DNA of 64,000 nt from Plasmodiophora brassicae (Eukaryota > Endomyxa > Phytomyxea > Plasmodiophorida > Plasmodiophoridae), in assembly GCA_039704465.1 (NCBI GenBank), contig JASFAU010000007.1:930001-994000 (forward strand), written 5' to 3'. A program made the position numbers and the translations under genes. The notes under the pieces are model-generated. The model did no database searches and had not been told where the DNA came from. It saw nothing but the letters and a program-made list of their open reading frames with translations. This document shows, piece by piece, positions 10,701 to 21,129 of this stretch. The first letter of the stretch is position 1; each line of letters opens with the position of its first letter.

Positions 10701-12390
10701 GTCATCCTTTGTTTCGACAGGCATCGACGACGCAATGTCTTTATCGGGAGCAAATGGATCGTCTGCCGTCCCAGTTACAGTGGACGCATCGATGCCGAAT
10801 TTGGCAAGAGCAGATTCAAGTTGCATGATCCTTTGTCGGTAGAGCTGCGAAGAACCCGTTACAACACGACACGTCCACATCCGAACGGCACTGTTAACCT
10901 CGAGTTTCTTTGAATTGGGGTCCCTGCCGATGATGGGCTTATTAATAATGTTCCTCGCTCGGGCAGCGTAACGCAACGTGTTCAGTGTTTCTTCGAAGTG
11001 GACGTCAGCAGGAGACACGCACGCGACCACTATGTAGAGGGTTAAAAATGCGAATACTGTAGACCCTTAGAACCCTTACTGAGCGTTTTAGAATTCCCGC
11101 CAAGGGAGTCTTGCAGTAGACGCGTTATCTTGCTGTCTCGAAACGGGACATGCGAGCCTTTGCGATTCGGATCACCAAGTGCAGAGATCACGTTTCCCAG
11201 GGCCAACAGGCCACAATTGATATTTATCCCTTCTCGTCGCCGCTCGCCGACTGCACCAGTTTTCTTCAAACGCTCACTGCCAGCTAGGTCGACAAAGCTG
11301 AACTTCGACGTGATGAACTCTGCTTGCTCCTGAGCGCTGTCAGCAGCGTCCTCAACTGCAGCACACAGACGTCAGCAGGGAAATCTGCGATTCCGGAAAG
11401 CCTAGTTACCGTTTTCTATAGCGGGCGCGGCCACAACGCGTCTCTGGGTCAAGGAGACGGAAAATATGGCGTGCGAGCGGCTTGAGTGAGCCTGTAAACC
11501 CAAGTTAGTGTCAGCACCACTAGGTCAGGAGCAAATAACGCACGTTCATCAAAGTTGATCCCGTGGACCTGTGGACGCTTCCATCTTCAAGGCATCTATT
11601 AAGTTGACGGTTATCAACTAAACATCGTGAGTCGGAACCACGCGCCATACGTTAACAATTCCTGGGCATTATGCACGACACGTTCGACAATGCCAAAGGG
11701 TACAACTTCACCATTTGGCGTTTCGCGAATGGAAATCGATTTGAATGGATTTGCCTGGTCAAGAAGGTCGCGTAGATCTTCGTTGTAGATCTCCAGGAAA
11801 CTATTTCCCATCTGATCAGTCCGTTGTGCGCGGTTCTGTCGGATGATAACGGACCTGCATCGAACAGTGTACTCCAGCGTTGGGCTCGAATTATCTTGGA
11901 TATGCTTAAACAATGCATGGATTACGCGTGGGACGATGCCTTTCTCCTCTGCAGGCGTCGAGAGACCTGTGCTCTCGGTCCCCATTGTATGGGACTTGCC
12001 ACTACCCTGGGTTCACGACGTTCAGAGTCAAAATATCCAGAATCTCGACTCTCTTGGGTCTACCGTTTGTCCATACGCCATGACCGTCGAGTTGAATCCT
12101 TGGATGAAGCTGGCCAGCAGAGGGTCGATACATTTTTCATACATTTCGCTCTGTTGCGTGCCCTGGCCAAAACAGAAATCGTACGAGAACAGGCGCTGAT
12201 CCCCAAGGACGATCTGTGTCAGGCTTTCCCGGCGAACGCACTCGCGGCACTCCTGGACACGCTCGCTGCCCAGCAGCGGCCGGATCTGCCCAAGCATTTA
12301 GCATTGCAGGACCCACATCTCGCCGTCGTGCTCACGTACACGGACCGCCACACGGACGGAGGTTTCGTTCGCGTTTGTCCCTGACTCCAT
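7705..12390 (-). CDS. Kinesin-4 family motor protein (KIF4/KIF21-like)
   Basis: Plus-end microtubule motor of the chromokinesin/KIF21 group. The gene runs from ATG 12390 down to a stop at 7705 with many short introns. The motor domain splices in frame: [38 protein letters not shown] (P-loop split by an intron), a [15 protein letters not shown] segment, [18 protein letters not shown] (switch I), [17 protein letters not shown] (switch II), then [15 protein letters not shown] and [15 protein letters not shown] before the neck. The stalk (about 10.9 to 8.4 kb) is a long coiled coil, and the tail contains [19 protein letters not shown], similar to short repeats of KIF21/KIF4 tails. Intron borders in the stalk were not all resolved. 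Kinesin-4 members act in ciliary length control or on mitotic chromosomes; which applies here is not shown. Confidence 0.88.
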
Positions 12391-12871
12391 CTGGCTGTAG
12401 CGATGATCAAGCCGACCGCATCCCCACGGGCGATTTCAATTCTGCGCCACCGCAAGGCAAAATCCCGCCAAAAATCCAGGACGCCTGTGTGCGCGCCCAC
12501 CTACGCCCTCCTCTGCACCTCATCAGAGGCTACGGCGGCACGACCTACAGTGTCCGCTGCACCGATTCTTCACATAGCCCACGAATGCATGCCTCATGCC
12601 TTGGCATACAATTTTGTACAATGGCATCAATGGTGTTATGCAAGAGGTCTACACAGGTAAAATAAATCGTCCTGACGCGCAGGCGTCCTGTGCAGGAGCC
12701 CATAGCGAGCAGTGTACGCTTATGATTGGCATCTGTCTCGCTCACACTAGTACAATGGTCAAGATCCAATAAGCACAGGGCTTGTTTCATTGTTCAGAGT
12801 TCTGCTTTTTCGTTTCCCGACTCAGATCCAGGTGACGGTTTGCACGCTGTAAATACCGCCAGTCAGTCGCA
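12391..12871. other. Intergenic stretch, nothing recognised
   Basis: About 480 bp between the kinesin start and the stop of the canopy-like gene, both on the minus strand. Short open frames exist but none has a recognisable motif. It should contain the kinesin promoter. Confidence 0.5.
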
Positions 12872-13560
12872 CTAGAAGAGGTGGTGAATAATCTGCGTAT
12901 CACCTTTGACAATGTCGCCACAAATCCTTGCTTTAAAATCAGGTGGATTGCGATGGAAGATGAGGGTAAGTTCGTCCTCGAATTTCCTAACTATATGCTG
13001 GCAGGTCGCGTGCAAACTATTTGCCAAACGCTTCCCACCCGGTACTTGCGTCTCAGGGTCATCGACCACTTCAACTAGTGCGTCGCTTAGCTTTCGGAAA
13101 ACACGTTTCCTGATAGGGTCGCAGACAGATTCTATAACTTCCTCGATGCGTTCCTCCGTACGCTCTATATGAGAGCAAGGTCGTGAGACAGTTTGATCGC
13201 ACGCCTGATATCTGTCACCGTACCGTAAAGAATTTCCTTCTTCTCGTCTAGACGAAATCTACTCAGAACGTAACGCTTGTCAGGCGTCGCGAGGATCTCT
13301 TTCTCGATCTGGTCGACCACATAATTGCACCCTAACATATTCATCCGCGTCAGCTCGATCGACAGGCACGAACGTGGGTTCGCAGGACCTGCGCAGTAAT
13401 GTTCGAATGGATCCATCTTCTTTTGTGTCGATCGTGGAGACTCGTGGACCTCGTCAGACATGGGCCGGCCAGTGTCAACATCGGGTCGCGGAGGCGGTCC
13501 CATGAAGGCGGCGACAGACACCCAGGACAAGACACTTGCCACGACCCAGAGCGCCGCCAT
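12872..13560 (-). CDS. Canopy-like secretory saposin-fold protein (209 aa)
   Basis: Two exons (13560-13224 and 13164-12872) join in frame to 209 codons. ATG 13560 is chosen because it gives a clean signal peptide (MAALWVVASVLSWVSVAAF). The mature part has the layout of the canopy/MZB1 family, ER-resident saposin-like chaperone cofactors: SCLSIELTRMN, then a basic VLSRFRLDEKKE, then RTEERIEEVIESVCDPIRK (the SE-x-L-x-E-x-x-E-x-x-C signature), a later HATCQHIVRKFEDEL and a final Cys in RICGDIV. Six cysteines are suitably spaced. No KDEL-type retention signal is seen at the end (HHLF). Identity is from pattern, so it should be treated as canopy-like. Confidence 0.68.
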
Positions 13561-13886
13561 GGTATTTTTGTGGCGGTGCGAATTGCGAATTGCGATGGCG
13601 CGCGCCGGATCTGTCGGAAACCAGGAACATTCCTGGACTGTTTCCAGCAGCAGCGTCGCGGCAACCACTCTTGCATCGCCTTGCCCGTCGGACATTTGCC
13701 CCAGTCATGTTTCAGGCAGCGAGCCCGAGTAATCTCGCGTTGGTTGCACTCACACGGGGCGGGGCGTTCCTAAAACGGTCCCTCACTGTAACGTGCGGTC
13801 CAGCAATGTGTTTTACTGGCAGGAAGTCGTCGTACAGTCAAAGTTATTCTCTGGAGCTGTGCTGCACCGGCGGTCGGTAGCGCTGG
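13561..13886. promoter_or_regulatory. Intergenic region between divergent canopy-like and TBC1D23 genes
   Basis: About 326 bp separate two divergently transcribed start codons. No TATA box or known motif is certain. It is most simply a shared bidirectional promoter. Confidence 0.4.
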
Positions 13887-16186
13887 ATGGCTCACGGGAA
13901 TCGACACGTACAGGCCGGTGACGATGGACGGATGGGGTCCTGGAAGACGTCGCTATGTGCCCGGCCCATCTTGCGAAGGGCCGCGTCGTCGTCGTCCGGG
14001 CCCCCTGTTCCGAAAGGTGCCGAGTCGATGCGGGCTGCGTCGTCGGAGGCCGATGATGAAGTGATGTTTGGGGCAGACGCGAACCAGAAGGCCTGGATGA
14101 AGACGATGTTTCAGGATCTGGTTAGAACCCGAGCGGATGAGATTTGCTCTGAGGCGAGAGGTCAGCCTGTGCTTCCTGTTTGTTTGGGTGTGGTCTCACA
14201 CCATACTTTAGGTGTCATGTCAGAAATTCTGTTGAAGTATTGCAAGACTAGAAACATAGCCTACAAGCAAGGCATGAATGAGTTGTTGGCACCGCTTGTA
14301 CTCTTGTTTTATTCTGGTGCGACTTGCGAGGGTCGACTCAGCCTGCTTCACTAACCGGCGTTAACCAGATACCGACTCACATCGCAACGACATACTGTCA
14401 ATGTTCTCTGCAATGCTAGACAGATTCTTGCCAGGTGATCGGCTATCCCCGCTGTGTCTTCGGATGCCCTAGGTTGACAGCTGCTGCCCCGGTAGGGTTT
14501 TACGACGATGACGACTTCAAGGCACTGGCTATCATGTTCGACAAGTTTGGACAGCTCATCTTGTATCATTTACCCAAGGTTAACATCTGGTCCGTGCTCA
14601 AGTGATCGCATAGCCAACCCTGTTCAGCAGGTTTCGCGTCAACTGGAGACTCACCTAGTGCACCCTGCTCAGTATGCGACCTCGTGGTTCCTGACACTGT
14701 TCGCACGCCAAATATCGATTTTGACTATCGCTGACCTATGGTACGCCTCGAGAACAGAGCGTCGTCTGCACACCCTGAACCGAAATCTCCGGTTTCAGGG
14801 ATGCGTTGTTTGCCTACGCGGATGACCCGAATTTGTACATTTTCATTGCAGTCGCCCTTGTCAAAAGTCGACAAGACGCGATCATATCTTGCAACGTTGC
14901 CGAGTTGCCAAGCCTCATGGCATCAATCTGCTCGGACGTCCTCGGAACTGAATCCGTTGCGTCCATCGTTGAGGACGCCTTGGCACTTAGCCAGAGGACG
15001 TCCAGGGCTTTTCGACGTGAACTGTTTAGCCCCGATACGCTTCACGTGTGCTCGATACCTTGTATGGCAATTGCACCGTTAGACGTTGTTGCGTCTATAA
15101 CCGGCGACGATGATATCAAGGTAAATCGAGGGAGACACGGCATGGTGTATGTTTCGCTAATCCCAAACGAAACGATTCCTCAGCTATTGTTGCTCGATGC
15201 GAGGTCAGAGACCGAGTTCAACAGCGGCCATCTACCGTGCTCTGTACTTCTTGATCGTCAACTCCTCGACGACACGGAATCGTTCTTCAGTTATATCATT
15301 TCTTTGTCTGGAATGGGTGACGCCCATTTCTGTCTGATCGGAAGTGGCCATGACGATGATGACGTGATCCTGCATCGAGTCGCCCTTCATCTTCTTCAGA
15401 ACAACATCGCTCACGTTAGCGTCTGCGCTGGAGGGTTTCGTGCCGTCCATAAAGCCCTTGTTGACAAGAGTGCACACCATCAGCCAACGTTCGCATTACA
15501 TATTGTCGACCACGACAAGTCGACCTGTCGGGAATGTATATCACCAGAGCCATCAGGTATGGACATGCCTGTGCACCTCCTAACACTACTGATACTGGCC
15601 TTGAAAGCGTCCGACCAGGCTCAGCATCGACTCAGTCTTCGATCGGTGTACGATATGATTTGGGAACGGAGGAAATCGTCAGACGCTGCAACCCCACCCA
15701 ATGAAGAACCCACTGCCGAACACGTCGAAGCGTCATGCGACCTGGATTTGACGAAGCTTTGCGCTGGTGGTGATGTCAGCATGTTCCGAGCCACCTATGA
15801 TGGATCGGAACTCCACAACTCCAACACTGAGGAGTGGTCTCCTTGCCTAGTCGCCCTGTCTTCCGGATACGTCCTCTGTCTGGAGCAACGAAAACAAGAT
15901 CCATCCAAGGTAATCACGCCTTTCTCGTCTAGTCAGGGCGATAAGTAATGCCGGCACCGACCAGGCCAGGGTAATTTATAAGCACGCTCTGCATACTCTG
16001 TCAAGGATAACAAAGTGGAAAGACGACGACGCCGTTGTCGTTTTCTACTGGCAGGCGGAACAGGGCGACACAGGTGACGAAATCGCTTCGATGCCCGTTC
16101 GGATTGTCAAGTCGGGGGCCTGTATCGCCCGCATCAAGGCCTTGGCTGTCCGGTGCCGTCAAGCACGCCTGAAGAATAAACGATGA
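13887..16186 (+). CDS. TBC1D23: TBC1D23-like protein (TBC + rhodanese + C-terminal domain)
   Basis: Golgi/trans-Golgi adaptor that bridges golgin-captured endosomal vesicles to the WASH complex; its TBC domain is usually catalytically dead. The first exon from ATG 13887 contains KYCKTRNIAYKQGMNELLAP, a TBC segment. Middle exons carry FYDDDDFKALAIMFDKFG-type residues, and from about 15.18 kb there is a rhodanese domain with LLDARSETEFNSGHLP. The end, after an intron at about 15.91 kb, gives KHALHTLSRITKWKDDD and AVVVFYW, matching the PH-like C-terminal domain of TBC1D23 (...ITSKKKHPELITF), with stop at 16186. The three-domain order identifies the family. Several internal intron borders between 14.16 and 14.81 kb were not pinned down. 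Confidence 0.8.
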
Positions 16187-16367
16187 GACATCGTGCGCTG
16201 ACAAGGCCGACGCATAATGGATACACGTTTATATATACAGGTTCATACCTAGTTTAAGGAGCGATCGATCGTCCACCAATAAGGGTACCTGTCTAATTTC
16301 GTCTTGCGGTCGGGAAGCCGAGGACGCGTTGGATGGGCTTACCCTTCAACTAGCCACGTAGGCCACG

Positions 16368-17837
16368 ATGAAATGCTGTCGTGGGGGCGGCTCTCGGGAT
16401 GAGGAGCGGTCGCGCAACGCGAAGATCACGAAGGAGATCAAGGTCGCCCAGGCGGGCGCGTCCTGCCCAGTGGTCCTGTTCCTCGGGACGGGCGAAAGTG
16501 GCAAGAGCACCTTCTACCGACAGTTGCGAATCCTTCATGGCGGCTCCTACACGGCCGCTGAACTGACCGGGTTCGCGGAAACGATTCATACGATGCTCAT
16601 CGAGGACGCCGTCCGTATCGCGCAGGCTACGACGAATCCGGCGGTCCTGACCGCGTTCGAGGACGAAAGCGCACCGTTAATGCTGCCGGAATCGACAAAC
16701 GCGATCGTCGAAACCGTCCAGCAATGGTCGGTTAGCCCTCCCGCGACCTTCACATCGGACGTAGCGTCGACGTTGTCGCGATTCTGGAACGACAGCAACA
16801 TCAAGAGGGTACATCACGTTGTCGCGACGGCTGTGCCACCATTGCACTGACGGATGACGGCAGGTCTACGAGAAGCGGAAGATCTTCCACCTGGGCAACC
16901 ATGTCGAGTATTTCATGCAGCAGGTCGACAAGGTCGCCCAGGCGAACTGGCGCCCGGACGACGTCGACCTCGTGCATTTTCGTGTGCGCACGACAGGCAT
17001 CCTGGACCAGAAGATCACGCTGAAGAACCAGAGTCAGTTCGACGGGCGAACACATGGTCCCGTGGCCTGCACGTATTCTGACGTGCGCCCGGGTCAGTGT
17101 TCCGCATCGTGGACGTCGGAGGCCAGCGTAGCGAACGTAGGAAATGGATATCGCAGTTCGGCGACGTCAGCTCCGTTGTGTTCGTCGTTGCCGTATCGGG
17201 TACGTTCATCGTGTTTCGCAGCCTATCGTTGCGTTTGCCGACACGCGACACGTTGCAGAATACGACCAAACGTGCTGGGAGGACAACAGCACGAACCGTA
17301 TTAGCGAGTCGCTGACCGTGTTCGGTGACCTGTGTCGGAACCCAGCGTTGGGCGACCCAGGGGTAAGCGAAGTCGGTCGTCATCGCGTGAGACCCTTCCA
17401 CTGACATTCTCGAAACGCCAGATCATCGTTTTCTTCAATAAGACAGGTAGAGGGCGGGCATTCGCCAGCGAGTATTGCTGGGTCTGAGTGCATGCTGGAT
17501 GGTACAGATCTGTTCCAAGAGAAACTCAAGGCGATCCCCTTTGGGAATTACGTCCCCGGGTATACCGGAGATGGATCGTTGGAGTCGGCGTCAGCCCATA
17601 TCAAGAAGATGTTCGAAGATGTTGCCCGGGACGGTTTCAAGTCCATCGGGCGTCCGGACAAACGACTGTACACTGTGTTCACCACCGCGGTACGCTTGCA
17701 ACGCCGATCGCATTCATCGGGCACCGCTGAACTGACCGCCTAACCAGGTCGATCCCGATAACGTCAAGAAGGTATTCGCAGAAGTCACTGAGCACCTGAT
17801 CCGGGCTGCGTTCCAAAGCGAAGGCTTCATCGACTAA
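16368..17837 (+). CDS. Heterotrimeric G-protein alpha subunit (first of a tandem pair)
   Basis: GTP-binding signal transducer. Exons read through [20 protein letters not shown] (P-loop), then after introns [12 protein letters not shown] (arginine finger region), [16 protein letters not shown] (switch II with catalytic Gln), VFFNKTD with the D made by splicing (NKxD), [13 protein letters not shown], and [16 protein letters not shown] (the TCAT-like guanine-binding motif, here TTAV). It ends FQSEGFID. The N-terminus MKCC lacks the MGxxxS myristoylation signal but has a Cys pair that could be palmitoylated. The C-terminal four residues lack the Cys modified by pertussis toxin in Gi. A second G-alpha gene follows 388 bp downstream in the same direction. 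Confidence 0.92.
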
Positions 17838-18225
17838 GACGACTCGACCGAGTTTTCGCAGCCGCCTGCTCTACCTGCGCGCGGAGCATGCACTATCGGC
17901 TTATTGTGGTTGGATAAAGACATCTCGAACAGGACGCCCAGCTGCCGAAAAGAGCGATAACGACAGGGTCGGGTGTGTCGGAGGGGGCTGTCGTCCACAT
18001 TGTCGCCAGGCACTGCCTAGCGCTGGGTCTGATTTTAAAACATCAGGAGGTTCGTGGTTCGCGCGCTGTCGCTGGCATCCGAACCTCGTCGGGGGCAGCA
18101 GTCACAGAGTCACGTTGGCCCTTGCATCGAGCATGTGCCTGACTAGCGGCGGTCGTGTTCCGATTAGGTCGTGTTCCGATTAGGTCTGGGGCGGCGGTTA
18201 CATCCGGCACGGACGCGTTCCAGAC
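17838..18225. other. Intergenic region between tandem G-alpha genes
   Basis: 388 bp without a coding signal. It presumably holds the promoter of the second G-alpha gene and includes a 16-bp tandem duplication close to that gene's start. Confidence 0.5.
18151..18186. repeat. 16-bp tandem repeat upstream of second G-alpha gene
   Basis: GGTCGTGTTCCGATTA occurs at 18151-18166 and again at 18167-18182, followed by GGTC of a partial third copy. The copies are identical and end 40 bp before the ATG at 18226. Confidence 0.95.
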
Positions 18226-19740
18226 ATGGACTGCTGTGTCCGCTCACCTGATAGAGATCGGGATCGGGTTATCGCCAAGCAGATCGCTGTGGAACAGAGG
18301 GAGGCCAGTGAGGTCCCCCAGGTCCTGCTCCTCGGTACGGGGGAGTCCGGCAAGAGCACCCTGTTCCGCCAGCTTCGCCTATTGCATGGCGCGCCATACT
18401 CCAGTAAGGAGCTCGAGGAGTTCGCGCAAACGATCCGGACGATGATCATAGCAGACACCATCAGTAAGCGACATGAGACGTTGGGCTGTTCACTGGGATC
18501 GTGATTCGGCGCGCGCGCGCGCAGAGCTGGTGTCGATAGCGGAACTGTGTGCCGGAGGAGAGCCTCTGCCTCCTGAGGTGGAGCCAATGATGGCATGTGT
18601 TAAGGAACGACCGTCAACGCTGACACCAGAGCTGGCTGTGGCCATTGCTCAGTTCTGGGCGACTCCGTTAGCACAGAAGGTGACGGCGCACGACCTATAC
18701 ATGCCTGAGGGGTCCTTATCGCTTTGAATTTTGAAGGCGTACGACAACCGGTACGCACACCACCTGGGTGACCACCTGCAGGTGTTCCTGGACAAAGTTG
18801 CCATCATCGCCGAGCCGTCCTGGACACCGAGTCGCCTGGATCTGGTGAACTTCCGCGTACGAACGACCGGCGCCCTCGACCAGAAGATTGTGAAAGACGA
18901 CAAGAGTCGGTAGACGGTACTTGCGTCCGATACGAAACGGTCTGACTCGTGGCGGTGGCACAGGTATTCGCCTGGTCGACGTTGGCGGCCAGCGAAGGTT
19001 CGCCTTGCGGGACACCGAATGGAAATCGTTTGGATGCGCTGATGGCGGTTGGCCACAGTGAGCGAAGGAAATGGATCGGGCAGTTCTCTGGTGTTACTGC
19101 AGTGCTATTTGTAGTTGCGGCATCAGGTAACCGTGCCTTTCGTTTTACGCGACTGGTTCTGATCAACTGTCCTGTGCAGAATACGACCAGAAATGCTTCG
19201 AGGTTTGCTATCGACACCCCTATTGTGATGACTACGGGAGGGCCTAATTGTACCAAAGGATAATGCAACGAACAGGCTAGAAGAGAGTATGGCAGTGTTC
19301 AAAGAGATTGTCAACAACGAACAGCTGGCGAATGCGGGTCTCGTCGTCTTCTTCAATAAGACAGGTGGATCGTGGTCGGCGGCGGTGTTATGCAAACTGC
19401 CAGTCTAATGCCGCACCAGACATGCTGAAGAAGAAGCTGAAGACGATCCCGTTCAAGGATTACGTCCCAGCGTTTCCAGGCGAAAACTCGTTCGCGTCTG
19501 TATCAACATATCTGTCGAAACTCTACCAGGACATCGTCAGAGAAGCCCCCAGGCCGCCCGGCGCCTCAACCCGATCTGTCCAGGTAAGCGCGATCCGAGC
19601 CGCACCTCCGCCCGCGCCCCCTGATACCGGCCAAGGTCCACTTCACCACTGCCATCGACCCCGACAACATCGCGCTCGTCTTCGACGAAGTTACTGAAAC
19701 GATCATCAAGCTACGGTTAAGCGCCGCAGGGATCATGTAA
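18226..19740 (+). CDS. Heterotrimeric G-protein alpha subunit (second of a tandem pair)
   Basis: Paralogue of the gene just upstream with similar motifs: [41 protein letters not shown] joined by splicing to SERRKWIGQF, VVFFNKT, KTIPFKDYVPAFPG, and HFTTAIDPDNIALVFDEV. It begins MDCC (Cys pair, no MGxxxS) and ends SAAGIM, again without a pertussis-toxin Cys. Introns are short GT-AG; the one inside switch II (after GGQR) matches a split serine codon. Sequence divergence between the two genes is considerable in the helical domain and at the receptor-contact C-terminus, so they likely couple to different receptors or effectors. Confidence 0.92.
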
Positions 19741-19853
19741 CGAATACACCAACAGAGCCGGCGCACCACACCACAGATGTTCACGACGGCACGACACGTG
19801 TTTTTTTTTGCGGCTGTTGCCCAGTTGTACACTGGGCACGCTCCCGTTTCCGA

Positions 19854-20882
19854 ATGGCGGCGGGCGACGTGTCGCCTGACGACGGCGGGATCCTGTATGC
19901 GCTCGTGGCACGCGACACTGACGTTCTGGCCGAGTACGCCGCCCTGGGCGTATCCGGGAATTTTTCGCAGGTCACGCGCGTCCTGTTGTCCCGCATCGAC
20001 TCACAGAAGCAGGGCCCCGCGTCATATGTCTTGGATGGGTACGGCCGGCGGTGCGCCTGCGATGGCTTCGTCAGCATGATGGTCGTTGGCGTCAGGTACT
20101 ACTTCCATTACCTGATTTCGAAGGGCGTTACCTGTCTTTGCATGGCCGACCAATCGTGCCAGTCCCCTTTCGATTTTCTTGACGACATCAAAGCACGGTT
20201 TACATGTATGCCCGTGTATGGACATGTGTGCACGCGGCCGCTGCTCTGACGACCGTCCAGCTGCGTATGGGTCGTCTGCGAACACAGCGATTGCTTACGC
20301 GTTCAACGCAGAGTTTTCCAATGGTACCCCAGGTTGCCAGGGACAGTAAGTGTACACGCCAACGTTTGTCCACATGGTAGTCTTGCGCAACCGCATGGAA
20401 TACTTCAACAAGCTCAATCGGAGCCAGACGAAGATCAGTGCTGTTCAGAGCGAGCTGAATCAGGCGCGGAATGTCATGGTTAGCTAGTGAACGTCCGGCA
20501 CTGGGTGCACAGCGATGTGACGATATCCGCCTAATTGCAGGTTGAGAATATTGACCGGGTCCTGGAACGCGGCGACCGAATTGGTAAAACGGCACTTCCG
20601 CTGTGTGGGTTCACAGCACATTCAGCGGTACACTTAACAGAACTGCTGGTTGACAAGTCGGAGCGTCTTGACGCGAGCGCCTTGCAGTTTCGAAAACGAG
20701 CAACAGTGCTCAAACGGTTGGGTGTGGTCATCTGTGCTGTATTTGTTGGCGCTTACCTCGTGACCAGATCGATGTGGTGGAAGAACGTGAAAGCCGTCGC
20801 CTTAATGGTATTCGTCATCCTCGTAGTCGTGTACGTGATTCTGAGTATCGCCTGTGGCGGACCTGGTCTTTCGCAATGCTGA
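19854..20882 (+). CDS. VAMP7: VAMP7-type R-SNARE with longin domain
   Basis: Vesicle SNARE for fusion with lysosomes, late endosomes or the plasma membrane. The N-terminal longin domain begins ILYALVARDTDVLAEY and continues after an intron as YYFHYLISKGVTCLCMAD. The R-SNARE motif, pieced over three exons, reads KISAVQSELNQARNVMV|ENIDRVLERGDRI|ELLVDKSERLDASA with the zero-layer Arg. It is followed by WWKNVKAVALMVFVILVVVY, a single C-terminal membrane helix, and ends CGGPGLSQC as in VAMP7/VAMP72 proteins. In-phase splicing at each short intron supports the model. Confidence 0.9.
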
Positions 20883-21129
20883 TATGACGCAATTCGCGAA
20901 TACATGTTGTCGTCCCATTGTTGGCCCAGCGGCCGTGAAGGAAGACTACCTGCGCTCGTTATCGCATGCACTCGACTCATATTTGCCCGTTGCACCATTT
21001 CTTTGTTCGAACGTTCGAGAATATTTCGGGTCCCAAGTTTAGTTCTGGAACCTGTGCATTCGGGAATGCTTTTAAATATGCGACGCTCGTCGTCAGCATG
21101 GCCCAGTCATTCGTCAAACACATTGCGCG

